This document shows, piece after piece, positions 23,298-32,491 of a stretch of 48,229 nucleotides of DNA. The stretch comes from Pararcticibacter amylolyticus. Its GTDB lineage: Bacteria > Bacteroidota > Bacteroidia > Sphingobacteriales > Sphingobacteriaceae. The translations under genes and the position numbers were made by a program. The stretch covers positions 59,027-107,255 of the forward strand of contig NZ_QEAS01000020.1 in the NCBI RefSeq assembly GCF_003130405.1, given 5' to 3'. The notes under the pieces are model-generated. The model was not told the DNA's origin. It saw nothing but the letters and a program-made list of their open reading frames with translations, and did no database searches. Position 1 is the stretch's first letter. Every line of letters starts with the position of its first letter.

Positions 23298-24212
23298 CTA
23301 TCTGATGAGCCATTGTTTGCAGTACCTCCAGCAGATGCCTCTGAAATTGTAATAGAAATTACTTATAAAAAATATTATAAATTGAAGTGGTGACCTTGTG
23401 GCTATCAGGGAATAGTGATAAATGAACCCTATGTTATTCGAAGACCTGAAGTCAGTTAAAGAACGGTAGATATCTTTTAGTGTTAAATGCTCTTGTGAGT
23501 CGAGTGAGAATGAATGCTGAGGTAGTTCGTAGACAATTGCATCGTAAGACACCAGCAGATGATATCCTTCTTTTTTTGCGCGGAGAGGTATATCAAGATC
23601 TCCGCGGTGTTTGAAGCGTTTTTGATCGAAGAGTCCCGTTTTATGGAAGACTTCAACGGGAATGTATAGTCCCCGTCCGTATAAATCAAACGAGTCGGTT
23701 ACATACCCTTTTTGGAAATTGAGGCGTGGAACTTTATAATTTATTCTTTTCTCCTTTGCGAACCATGCATTTATGTCTCTTCCTCCATAATTGATCAGGT
23801 CCCTGGAATCGGGAACCGATGTCGCGCAGCCTATTAAGCATCCGGGGTGTTTAGAGGCTGTTTTAATCAAAACATGTAACCAGTCTTCTTCTAACATTAC
23901 ATCATCATTCTGAAGGATTACTGCTTTGAGATTTTCAAAGTGCTGCAGGCTATAGTTTATACCCAGGTTTACTGCTCCTGTCCACCAGAGATCACCTTCG
24001 CTTTCCACAACATGGATGTATGGATAGGCCTTTTTGATCAATTCCGCTGTCCCATCGGTCGATCCGTCGTCAACCATCACAATTTGGATGTTGTATTCAG
24101 GAGAGGATGCTTGTTTGTTATAATAATCAACAGATCTGGAGATGTATGTGAGACCTTGCTTGGTTACTTCGATTCGGTTATAAACCGGTATTATAATAGT
24201 AATAGTATCCAT
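23298..24212 (-). CDS. Glycosyltransferase family 2 protein
   Basis: This GT-A enzyme of about 304 residues starts at ATG 24212 (MDTITIIIPVYNRIEV). A 13-codon extension to 24251 would overlap the upstream gene and precede the conserved fold. VMVDDGSTDGTAELI is the nucleotide-binding motif, SEGDLWWTGAVNLGI is typical of rhamnosyl-type GT2 enzymes, and VILQNDDVML is the metal-binding DXD region. FYGRGLYIP-like sequence (LYGRGLYIPVEVF) and HRGDLDIPLRAKKEGY form the acceptor side. It adds a sugar to the repeat unit; the sugar is unknown. Confidence 0.88.
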   Translation of the reverse strand: MDTITIIIPVYNRIEVTKQGLTYISRSVDYYNKQASSPEYNIQIVMVDDGSTDGTAELIKKAYPYIHVVESEGDLWWTGAVNLGINYSLQHFENLKAVILQNDDVMLEEDWLHVLIKTASKHPGCLIGCATSVPDSRDLINYGGRDINAWFAKEKRINYKVPRLNFQKGYVTDSFDLYGRGLYIPVEVFHKTGLFDQKRFKHRGDLDIPLRAKKEGYHLLVSYDAIVYELPQHSFSLDSQEHLTLKDIYRSLTDFRSSNNIGFIYHYSLIATRSPLQFIIFFISNFYYNFRGICWRYCKQWLIR

Positions 24213-24229
24213 GGGTGGGTTAGTACGTT

Positions 24230-25525
24230 TTAAGCGGTTGTAAGTGAGCATTCTGATGCTTTGCTTTGTCTGGAATTGCTTTCTCCGAGTATTTCGCGGT
24301 ATGTGTTAACGACGGTGCGGACAATTTCTTTCGGATTGTGTCTTGTTTGTGCTAACATGCGTGCATTTTTACCATATGCAATTAGTTCAGACGGAGAATC
24401 ATAGAATTCCAGAATTCTTCCGGCAAGCTCGTATGGGTCATGTGAATTGTATAAAATACCTGTTTTCTCATGTTGTATTATAGTAGAGATCCCACCAACA
24501 TTTCCTGCTATAATGGGCATTCCAAGCAGCATCGCCTCACATATGCTGTTAGGGCTATTTTCAATGTGAGAAGGATGTATATAAATATTTGATGATAGCA
24601 GCTCCTGTATTAATGACTCTTCATCTTTTGCACCAGCCAGGATTATTCCGTTGTGGGAGAAACGTGTTTTTACCAATTTTTCAACAAGCCTGACCAGTTC
24701 GTGATCCTGATTGATTCCGAGGATGGTCCATTTGAAGTTGAAATTGAGTTTCTCTTTAAGAATCTTTGCTGTCTCAAGAATGATCTCTAAACCTTTGAAT
24801 AGGTAGGGGTTGATCGTTGTGACAATCTTCAGTTCTGTGTCAGGATGATTATTCCAATGTCTGTTATAAAACGAAGGCCTAAGCATTTCCTCACATTTTA
24901 TATAGCGGAACTGATCTTTATACAGACGGATGTAATTCTTGTCCCAATGGGTCCGTCCGAAGAATAACTGACAGTTTGAAATGATTTTCTTTTCCCTGAT
25001 CCCCCGCTTTTTGAAGAACTTATGTTCGAAATAGTATCCTGTTCTAAAAATAATTGATTTTATAGGCGAATTAAACAGTACCTGCCATTTTGAAACTCCT
25101 TTTGGCAGCCATGCATATGTACAAGGATTAATGAGCCCCTGTAAGTGTATAACAACCGGGATTTTTGTTAATTCAAGGATTTCCCCCATTCCCGTTTCTG
25201 TTCCAAAGAGATGAATAATGTCTGGTTTAAAATCGTCAAGAACTTTTTGTAAGCCTTCTGTATTTACATCATATAGAGCGGAAGAGAATTTTTGATATAT
25301 TTTCCCGGTTAGGGAGGTGTATTTTTGCTTTAGGGGGTAGTATGTGACATTTTTATATTCGATCTTAAACTGATCATGCCTAAGAAAAAAGCACAGACCT
25401 AATGTAATGCTTTTTTCATCCATGAGATAGTTTTGTAACGAACTGATCCACCCGCATCCGGGATTATTATAATTTAATAATTCACTCGCATTGGCGGGTG
25501 TTTGAGTTAACCAGAGAATCCGCAT
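24230..25525 (-). CDS. Glycosyltransferase family 4 protein
   Basis: This 431-residue GT-B glycosyltransferase has IIHLFGTETGMGEIL in the acceptor domain and, in the donor domain, LKIVTTINPYLFKGLEIILE, ILAGAKDEESLIQEL, NIYIHPSHIENSPNSICEAM (EX7E) and MPIIAGNVGGISTIIQHEKT. These are standard GT4 elements. It begins 29 nt after the Wzy-like gene. The sugar and linkage are not predictable. Confidence 0.9.
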   Translation of the reverse strand: MRILWLTQTPANASELLNYNNPGCGWISSLQNYLMDEKSITLGLCFFLRHDQFKIEYKNVTYYPLKQKYTSLTGKIYQKFSSALYDVNTEGLQKVLDDFKPDIIHLFGTETGMGEILELTKIPVVIHLQGLINPCTYAWLPKGVSKWQVLFNSPIKSIIFRTGYYFEHKFFKKRGIREKKIISNCQLFFGRTHWDKNYIRLYKDQFRYIKCEEMLRPSFYNRHWNNHPDTELKIVTTINPYLFKGLEIILETAKILKEKLNFNFKWTILGINQDHELVRLVEKLVKTRFSHNGIILAGAKDEESLIQELLSSNIYIHPSHIENSPNSICEAMLLGMPIIAGNVGGISTIIQHEKTGILYNSHDPYELAGRILEFYDSPSELIAYGKNARMLAQTRHNPKEIVRTVVNTYREILGESNSRQSKASECSLTTA

Positions 25526-25554
25526 AATTGTGTTTTTTGAGAAAGTAAGAATGT

Positions 25555-26892
25555 TTAAAGATTGTTATTGGCTATTTTTAATCCGGTATGGAGATGGCTG
25601 GGAGTGATCCGATTGGGCGAATCAATAGTTTTGTCAATAATAATCCGTACTCTTTTTCTGTTTGGCAATGGGGCCATGTATAATAGTGTCAGACATTTAA
25701 AAACGAGAAAAATAAAATATACTTCACTGAATGAGAGAATCAGAACAACAAACAGAGAAAGATAAGCGAGGCTAGAAGGGATGTTTCCAATCTTCGTGAG
25801 CTGCTTAAAAGACAGGGCGATTGAAATAATGGAAAAAATGAAAAAGAATAAACCATATCTTGTCAGTAGATCTGTTATTCCATTATTGCGTAATACCTCT
25901 TTATCGTCTCCGGCTACGCGAGTATCCTGGTGAGAACCGCGGCCAAAAAAAATAAAAAATGCATTTTCTCTTATCTCTGCTAAATCCAGGAGAGCACTGG
26001 CTACCCGGCCGTCTCCGCCTTTTGTAAATGCATAGTATTCAGCATCATCTATTTCTTCCTGTATTTTCTTTCCCAGAAATTCAATCTTAAAAAACGATAT
26101 AGCAGAAACGGCGAGAAGAATAATCATTAGTCCCCATTTTACTCCCGGGCTTTTTATTTTAAAGAATGCATATCCGCATAGGAAAACGGCAAAAGCAAGG
26201 TAAGTTGTAGTTGAGAATGTAGTAATGATTGCGACAACAAGTATTATATTATCTTTTTTTAACCACGTTTTGGTGGTCAACATATCGAAAATTAATGCAA
26301 TTAAAAGATAGCCGCCAAAAGCTCCAGGTTCCCAGAATGGTCCGCTATTCCTTACCAGTCCTTCGAAAAAGTCGGGAGGAAAGTTCATTATAAAGATGTT
26401 ATGGGAAGTGCTTTCCCATCCATATGCTTCTGCTGTTTTTGAGATATGAATAGGAGAGGCTGAGATTAAAGTATCACTAAAACCCGGTATTATTAGCATT
26501 GGGATAAAAAGCAATGAAGCGATAGCGGCAATAATAACGAGGGTCTTTTTATATAAATAGATAAAATTTGTCCCGAGTATTGCTATACTAAAACAAGCAG
26601 TAGTAAATAGCAGTATCTGATTTATAGCTGTTGTAATATAAAATGCTCCCCAAAAAGCCGTTTGGAATAGCATGAGCAATATAAAGAACGAGCTGTATTT
26701 GAAAACCCATCTTAAATCAGGTTTATACATGATAACTCCTGCAAGGCTATAGAGAAATGTAGTGATGTAAACTAACTTATCGTTTACAAACATCGGAAAA
26801 CCCGAAGAAATTATTAAGATCAGAACAAGCCCGGTCTGGTAAACTTTATCTCTGAACGGCAGATTTTTATATTTTAGCGCGATGTTCATCAT
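25555..26892 (-). CDS. Wzy-like polysaccharide polymerase
   Basis: This 445-residue integral membrane protein has about ten hydrophobic segments and a long central periplasmic loop containing RNSGPFWEPGAFGGYL, the short motif common in Wzy and O-antigen-ligase family proteins. The following loop carries KGGDGRVASALLDLAEIREN and GRGSHQDTRVAGDD. Given a Wzx-like flippase and a Wzc-like kinase in the same locus, it should polymerise lipid-linked repeat units in the periplasm. Sequence conservation in this family is low, so identification relies on topology, motif and context. Confidence 0.82.
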   Translation of the reverse strand: MMNIALKYKNLPFRDKVYQTGLVLILIISSGFPMFVNDKLVYITTFLYSLAGVIMYKPDLRWVFKYSSFFILLMLFQTAFWGAFYITTAINQILLFTTACFSIAILGTNFIYLYKKTLVIIAAIASLLFIPMLIIPGFSDTLISASPIHISKTAEAYGWESTSHNIFIMNFPPDFFEGLVRNSGPFWEPGAFGGYLLIALIFDMLTTKTWLKKDNIILVVAIITTFSTTTYLAFAVFLCGYAFFKIKSPGVKWGLMIILLAVSAISFFKIEFLGKKIQEEIDDAEYYAFTKGGDGRVASALLDLAEIRENAFFIFFGRGSHQDTRVAGDDKEVLRNNGITDLLTRYGLFFFIFSIISIALSFKQLTKIGNIPSSLAYLSLFVVLILSFSEVYFIFLVFKCLTLLYMAPLPNRKRVRIIIDKTIDSPNRITPSHLHTGLKIANNNL

Positions 26893-26925
26893 ACTGGATA
26901 TTGTCTTTAGATATCTGCCCCGCGG

Positions 26926-27795
26926 CTATACTGTCTGCCAGACTGCTTGTAAAGAGTTAATGTTAACGTCTATAAATTTCTTCCAGAATGACGGATCGTA
27001 TTTTTCCCAGGCATGACAGCCAAACGGCAATTCATTATTGTTGAGCTTTAGAAGTTCCTCCGGCAATACTTCAAAACTAAATCTTAAAGCTTCTTCCGGC
27101 CTGGCAACATTAAACCATTTGAAATATCTGGGCACAATAAGCCCCCAGAATTCATCTTCATAGCCCATGTGAGGTTTAATTATCTTCATTAAATAATTTA
27201 TACCAAGCGTTTTTCTTAGGAGATTATAATTATTCCCCTGAAGAAACTGGTATAAGGTATACATAAACAGGTAATTCCGGATAATTCGCTTGTTGCCTGA
27301 AATTTCTATAAAAGAGCTAAGTTTTCTTAATGAGAAACCGCCATTTCCTACACCCTTAAATTGGAGTGGTTTAGCGGGTTCGCTATTTCCAACAAACCAC
27401 GGCGCGCCTATATAGTCGAAATTTAAACTGCACCAATAGTCCAGCTGATCAGAAAAAACATACGCATCAGTATGATATATCAGCATGAAATCGTAATCCG
27501 AAAATTTTGAATAGAATTTGTATTGAACAAAAAGCCGATTGCCCCGCACCGGGTTACCAAAGTATTTATCATCAATGAGAATTGATCTGACGTTTAATGG
27601 TTGGAACAGTTCGATGTATTCTGTGACATTAACGTAAGAAGGATGAATAAAAAAGATGTCCCTGTTACCTAATATGGTTTTTAGCTGTAAAAGAGATTGT
27701 ATCTCGCCAGGGAGCTGCTGATTGAAGGCTTTGTAAACAGGCGTTACTATTGCTACGTTGGCCATTTTTAATGTTTCAGGTTTGTTCATACACAA
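26926..27795 (-). CDS. DUF5672 protein, putative glycosyltransferase
   Basis: The 289-residue protein (perhaps 279 from ATG 27765, MANVAIVTPVYKAF) fits DUF5672. Visible features are VAIVTPVYKAF, FMLIYHTDAYVFSD with a DxD-like element, FDYIGAPWFVGNSEP, GVGNGGFSLRKLSSFIEI, and GYEDEFWGLIVPRYF near the C-terminus. The pattern of VTPVY, acidic motif and GNGGFSLR resembles GT-A glycosyltransferases, and members are common in polysaccharide loci, but no reaction is established to my knowledge. It lies between the flippase and the polymerase, so a role in building the repeat unit is likely. Confidence 0.78.
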   Translation of the reverse strand: MCMNKPETLKMANVAIVTPVYKAFNQQLPGEIQSLLQLKTILGNRDIFFIHPSYVNVTEYIELFQPLNVRSILIDDKYFGNPVRGNRLFVQYKFYSKFSDYDFMLIYHTDAYVFSDQLDYWCSLNFDYIGAPWFVGNSEPAKPLQFKGVGNGGFSLRKLSSFIEISGNKRIIRNYLFMYTLYQFLQGNNYNLLRKTLGINYLMKIIKPHMGYEDEFWGLIVPRYFKWFNVARPEEALRFSFEVLPEELLKLNNNELPFGCHAWEKYDPSFWKKFIDVNINSLQAVWQTV

Positions 27796-27832
27796 CTTCA
27801 GTTAATAGTTGGTAAAAGAGGATGACATCAGC

Positions 27833-29203
27833 TTAAAGTTCGTTGTCGTGCCCTGACCTGGCACTTAGAATTTTGCGGGTTTGAATAGAAACTACAATAG
27901 AACTGGGTATCAGGCTGATGATGTTGGCGAGGCAAATGGATGTTAATCCTAATTCCGTATAACGTGCCAATAGAATCGTAATTGGGATGTTAATAATTGC
28001 TCCGCTTATACCACACCATAATTGGGACTTGAGTCTGCCAATACCATTTAGAAACAGTACGAATACGTTATTGAAAATCATTTGTGTGTTATAGATAATG
28101 AGGCTAAGCGCAAGGTGATTGTGTATATGAAAGGATCTTCCAAGCCATAGTTTTACTAAGGGTTCAAATGCGAAGAATAAACATATGTTGACAGCCAGAA
28201 ACAAAAGGTTCATGAAGTGCATTCTTTTAACCATTTTTATGATCCAACTGATATCACCCTGATACCATGCATTGGTAAAGGCGCTCCACAAGGGAGCCAT
28301 TACCATATTCGATAGCAGGAAGACAATCCCGTAGTAACGGGAAGCTATATTAAATGTAGTTACTGATTGCATATCGAATAAATTGGCAACAAGAAATTCG
28401 GATGTGGAAAATATGATTATCACACAGATCTGAAGTAAGAAAAATTGATATCCTAACGTCAACAGACTCTTTCTTAAAGAGTGATCTATGAATTTAATAG
28501 ATGGTCTCAGAAATTTATAGCTGCCATTAAAAAAGAAGAAGTTATATCCTATCAGCACTATTATCGGCGTTATGCTCATTGACAACATCAGGTTGTAAAA
28601 GTTGGCGTGCCCGCTTTTATAGAGTATGAATATTAGCAGGATTGTTATCACATTGGCTATAGGCATGATGGCGTCACTCAAATAACCTTTCTGATCTGCT
28701 AACAGAATCATGCTTATCAGCTGCAAGATGAACCTTACAATAAATATTGCTATTACAATGTAAATACAGAGGGAAAGTTCCGGTACCTCGGAAGAAGAAA
28801 TGTGCAGTAGTCCGTGCCAGTTTATGAGAGGATGTACAATTGTATAAAGTACGAGGATGGATAAGAAGATAATTGTTACATAATAAAATGCGGTACTGAC
28901 ATATCTTCTGCCTAGCTCCGGATTATTTTCAGCAATTGCCTGACTTAGTTTGTTCCGTAAACCATTTCCGATGCCGATATCAAAGAATGAAATCCAATTG
29001 ACGATTGATGTAATGGTTAGAACAAGTCCATATTCTTTTTCTGTTATAGCATTTAAACACAGAGGTACTAATATGAAGTTAATAAGAATGGATATCCCTT
29101 TGAGAAATAGCGATGAGAGGGTGTTTATTAATACCGTATTGGTCCTGTCGTTTGAAGTTCTAAGTCCTCTTACAGCCCCATACAGGCGAAGTAGTAGTTG
29201 CAT
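27833..29203 (-). CDS. Wzx-like polysaccharide flippase
   Basis: This 456-residue protein has around twelve to fourteen hydrophobic helices and belongs to the polysaccharide transporter branch of the MOP superfamily. N-terminal NTVLINTLSSLFLKGISILI and LVLTITSIVNWISFFDIGIG, followed by NGLRNKLSQAIAENN, is the characteristic first module. It should flip undecaprenyl-linked repeat units across the inner membrane for the Wzy-like polymerase encoded two genes downstream. No truncation is seen. Confidence 0.88.
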   Translation of the reverse strand: MQLLLRLYGAVRGLRTSNDRTNTVLINTLSSLFLKGISILINFILVPLCLNAITEKEYGLVLTITSIVNWISFFDIGIGNGLRNKLSQAIAENNPELGRRYVSTAFYYVTIIFLSILVLYTIVHPLINWHGLLHISSSEVPELSLCIYIVIAIFIVRFILQLISMILLADQKGYLSDAIMPIANVITILLIFILYKSGHANFYNLMLSMSITPIIVLIGYNFFFFNGSYKFLRPSIKFIDHSLRKSLLTLGYQFFLLQICVIIIFSTSEFLVANLFDMQSVTTFNIASRYYGIVFLLSNMVMAPLWSAFTNAWYQGDISWIIKMVKRMHFMNLLFLAVNICLFFAFEPLVKLWLGRSFHIHNHLALSLIIYNTQMIFNNVFVLFLNGIGRLKSQLWCGISGAIINIPITILLARYTELGLTSICLANIISLIPSSIVVSIQTRKILSARSGHDNEL

Positions 29204-29251
29204 ATTGCTTTTTCTGGTATTGTGTTTTTGCTTATGATTTGATTTTTAATA

Positions 29252-31612
29252 TCAAAAGCGCTTAAAGAAATCTCTTACCCCGGCTTCCATTAACTCTTTC
29301 TTAGTTATGTCTTTATTATCATAATATCCATAATGATAATTAGAGCTTTGCTCGGAGGAATTTATTCCATTAAACACAATATTCAGATTTCTTAACTTTT
29401 GTTCTCTGAAGAGTTGTTTTATAAAATCGAGATGTGATTTATAGGTATATCCATGTCTGACAACAAAGAGATTTACATCGCTATATTTCGAAAGGATCAT
29501 AGCATCGGCTACAAGGCGGATTGGAGGGGTATCAATGAGTATTTCGTCAAAGTTGATACTTAACCAGTCTATTAACTCCTGCATCTGTGGTTTAATGAGC
29601 AATTCAGTCGGAAATTCAGGCAGGCTTCCTGCACTTGCTATATATAGGTTCTCATTGATATCAGATCGTTTTACTATTTTTTCTTTATAAGCTTTGTCGT
29701 TTAAATAATCACTAATACCGACATCGTTACTTAACTGGAGGTAATTTGATATCATAGGGCTCCGTAGATCTAATTCCAGGATTACGGTTTTTCTTCCTGT
29801 CGCGGCTAACGCTGCCCCCAGATTACAACTGACGAAGCTTTTGCCTTCACCCGACATTCCTGAAGTTAACAAAGTAACCCTTCCTTCCTTTTTTTGTGCG
29901 TAAATGTACTCGAGGTTTGTTCTAAGAGACCGGAATTGCTCAGCGATCATTCTCCTGCTTTTATCTTTTATCACAACCGGAGAATTTGACTTTTGATAGG
30001 CCAGTTCTGCAAGCACCGGAACAGATGTTGCTTCCTGGATTTCTTTTGAAGTTAGAATACGATTGTTGAGCAGACCTCTTCCATATATTATACCAGTGGG
30101 AAATAGCAGGCCTATTATTGCAGCAATCCCCAATATTAATGTTTTGTCAGGACTATCCGGACTTCCATAAAAAGCCTGATCTACTGTTCTGCTGTCGGCA
30201 ATAGTGGATGCGTAGCTAACAGCGGCCTCTTCCCGTTTTTGCAACAGATATACATAAAGTTCTTCCTTTATGCTCTGTTGTCTCTTTATTGTAATGAATT
30301 CTCTTTCCTGACCAGGTAGTTTTTTTATAGAAGCTTCAAAATTAGAGTTGAAATTCTGAAGTTGTTTCCGTGATGTTACAAGGGCGTTCTTAATGCCTTT
30401 GATGTTTTCTCTGATCGAGTGTTTTATACCGCTGATCTGTCTGTTTAGTGCTTCAAATACCGGACTTCCTTCAGGTGCTGTTTCCAGAAGTTGTTCTTTT
30501 TTTAATTCGAGGTTAATTAACTGATTAATTAATGCCACGAGTCCAGGATCACTAATTCCGGTTGTGGCGGGTGCATGCCCAGTATTTTGAGAAGAATTGA
30601 TATAGGCTTCGATTCCATTTACTACTTCAAGCTGTACATTAACCTCGTTTAATTTAGAGTCAATATCTTTTACGTTTTCCAGAAAGAATTTTGACTCAGA
30701 GGAGATATCAATCAAGCCCCTGCTGCTTTTAAAGTCCTCAACGTTTTTTTCGACAGAGGTTAACTCACCAGTAAGGGAAGACAATCGTTTGTCTATGAAA
30801 TTCAAGGTGCTCTGCCTGACCCGATTTTTGTCATTGATAGCAGCGCTGTTATAGGCTTCTATTAGCTTATTTAATACATCCTTGCCTCTTTGAGGTGTTG
30901 TTTCTCTTATGCTAAGTTCGACTACTGTTGCCTTCTTGTTTGTTAGTACAACGTTTAGTGACTTTTCGTACTGATCTGTTATCTTATCAGGAGGGTTTAT
31001 TGAAATTTTTATCTTTTTGCCTTCATACAATGGCAAATGTTCGCTTGGGTCAAGCTTCCAGGTTCCAAACCTGCTTCTTAGTTTAGAATTAAAGGAAACC
31101 AGGCTTTCAGAATTTTTATGTTTTAAGATAAACGATTTCTTATCCTTAATGGTTATTTCAATGCTGGCACTCTCCAGATCTTTCAATGGTGTCAGAAGAG
31201 TAAGCCTGACGGGACTTTTGTCATAAAGATCCTTGTATTTCAAATTATCCTGGCCCTGGTATTGAACCCAGAGCTTCAGGTCCTGGACCACATTATTCAG
31301 TAAAGAGCGCGATTTCAATACTTCCAGTTCATTTTCAACTACGGTGTTGGATTTAAAAAGATTTAGCTCCTTCAGGGCGGTTTCTGCTCCGATTCCTTTC
31401 TCGCTGTCTTTTATCAAAAGCCTAGCCCTGACAGTATAGGCAGGTGTTGCATAGTGCAGATAAATCAGAGCACCTGTAACGCTTATAAGCAGAAATAAGA
31501 CAAATAAAGGCCAATGGTATAAGTATTCTCCTATTATATTGCGGAAGCTTCCTGACTGTTGCGGTCCTGCGTTTTCTTCATAATAGAAGTATGCATTCTT
31601 TTCTGTATTCAT
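29252..31612 (-). CDS. Wzc-like polysaccharide tyrosine autokinase
   Basis: This 786-residue inner-membrane protein joins a Wzz-type chain-length domain to a BY-kinase. TM1 is at about residues 34-53, a long periplasmic coiled-coil region follows (near 250-480), TM2 is near 505-525, and the cytoplasmic ATPase has Walker A TSGMSGEGKSFVSCNLG, Walker A' VILELDLRSPMI and Walker B EILIDTPPIR. The tail has a Tyr cluster (Y759, Y761, Y763, Y764) that is the expected autophosphorylation site. It controls polymer length and export with the OPX lipoprotein. A cognate low-molecular-weight tyrosine phosphatase is not in the window. Confidence 0.92.
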   Translation of the reverse strand: MNTEKNAYFYYEENAGPQQSGSFRNIIGEYLYHWPLFVLFLLISVTGALIYLHYATPAYTVRARLLIKDSEKGIGAETALKELNLFKSNTVVENELEVLKSRSLLNNVVQDLKLWVQYQGQDNLKYKDLYDKSPVRLTLLTPLKDLESASIEITIKDKKSFILKHKNSESLVSFNSKLRSRFGTWKLDPSEHLPLYEGKKIKISINPPDKITDQYEKSLNVVLTNKKATVVELSIRETTPQRGKDVLNKLIEAYNSAAINDKNRVRQSTLNFIDKRLSSLTGELTSVEKNVEDFKSSRGLIDISSESKFFLENVKDIDSKLNEVNVQLEVVNGIEAYINSSQNTGHAPATTGISDPGLVALINQLINLELKKEQLLETAPEGSPVFEALNRQISGIKHSIRENIKGIKNALVTSRKQLQNFNSNFEASIKKLPGQEREFITIKRQQSIKEELYVYLLQKREEAAVSYASTIADSRTVDQAFYGSPDSPDKTLILGIAAIIGLLFPTGIIYGRGLLNNRILTSKEIQEATSVPVLAELAYQKSNSPVVIKDKSRRMIAEQFRSLRTNLEYIYAQKKEGRVTLLTSGMSGEGKSFVSCNLGAALAATGRKTVILELDLRSPMISNYLQLSNDVGISDYLNDKAYKEKIVKRSDINENLYIASAGSLPEFPTELLIKPQMQELIDWLSINFDEILIDTPPIRLVADAMILSKYSDVNLFVVRHGYTYKSHLDFIKQLFREQKLRNLNIVFNGINSSEQSSNYHYGYYDNKDITKKELMEAGVRDFFKRF

Positions 31613-31675
31613 ATTGATGCTTTATGTGATAGACAATGGAGAGAATTAGATCCGGACAGATTTATTGTAGGGTAT

Positions 31676-32491
31676 TTATGCCGGAACATGTTCCTCAAGA
31701 AGGAAATCGTTATGTTTACTATCGATGAGATGGTATTTCGCTATGCCGGTTTTTTGAAGGAAAAAGTGGTACATAAACAGGAAGTACATAACAGTGTATC
31801 TCTTCCATAATCTCTTAAAATCCTTCCCTAAAAGGCGATATAGCCATTCAAAACCCGATCTGCGGATAAAGGTCGGAGCCATTTTAATCCGTCCGCCAAA
31901 GAAATCAAATGTGGCTCCGGAAGCGATAAGTACAGATCCTCTGATTTTATGGAGATGATCTGCTATCCAGTAGTCCTGTTTGGGCGTACCGAGACCTACG
32001 CATACGATATCGGGGGCGAGACTGTTTATTTCATCTACAATAGCCTGGTCTTCCTCTTCGGTCAATTCACGAAAAGGGGGAGAATAATGGCCTACAATAT
32101 TTATATGCGGAAATTTCTCTTCCAGGAATTCTTTCATCTTGACACAGACGTCTGGTGCTCCACCATATAGATAAAAGGTATAATTTGTCATTTTCGCATG
32201 TTCTGCGAGCTGTAGGATCGTATCAGGAGCGGCGATGCGATCACAGGACTGTTTGTTTATTGACCGGATCCATCTCACGAAAGGCATTCCATCTGCACCT
32301 ACTACATCAGCTGCGTTGTAAATTTTTCTGAGTTTTTCATTTTTAAGTGACAGAGAGATGTTGTACGCATTTACACATGCAATATGATGTGACCGGTTGC
32401 TCTTATCGGAGATCCAAACATCAATTTTCTTAAACAATTCACTGTATGTGATGGGGTTCAGCCCGATGCCTAAAAAGTTTATCTGATTCAT
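31676..32491 (-). CDS. WecG/TagA/CpsF-family glycosyltransferase (GT26)
   Basis: This 271-residue protein fits GT26. The family signature appears as ADVVGADGMPFVRWIRS, then YLYGGAPDVCVKMKEFLEE, VGHYSPPFRELTEEE, APDIVCVGLGTPKQDYWIAD, SVLIASGATFDFFGGRIKMA and PTFIRRSGFEWLYRLLG. The C-terminus (RLWKRYTVMYFLFMYHFFLQ) is basic and hydrophobic, which suits membrane docking. Members typically transfer the second sugar onto a lipid-linked primer. Its start lies inside the upstream GT4 gene (53-nt overlap). Confidence 0.92.
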   Translation of the reverse strand: MNQINFLGIGLNPITYSELFKKIDVWISDKSNRSHHIACVNAYNISLSLKNEKLRKIYNAADVVGADGMPFVRWIRSINKQSCDRIAAPDTILQLAEHAKMTNYTFYLYGGAPDVCVKMKEFLEEKFPHINIVGHYSPPFRELTEEEDQAIVDEINSLAPDIVCVGLGTPKQDYWIADHLHKIRGSVLIASGATFDFFGGRIKMAPTFIRRSGFEWLYRLLGKDFKRLWKRYTVMYFLFMYHFFLQKTGIAKYHLIDSKHNDFLLEEHVPA

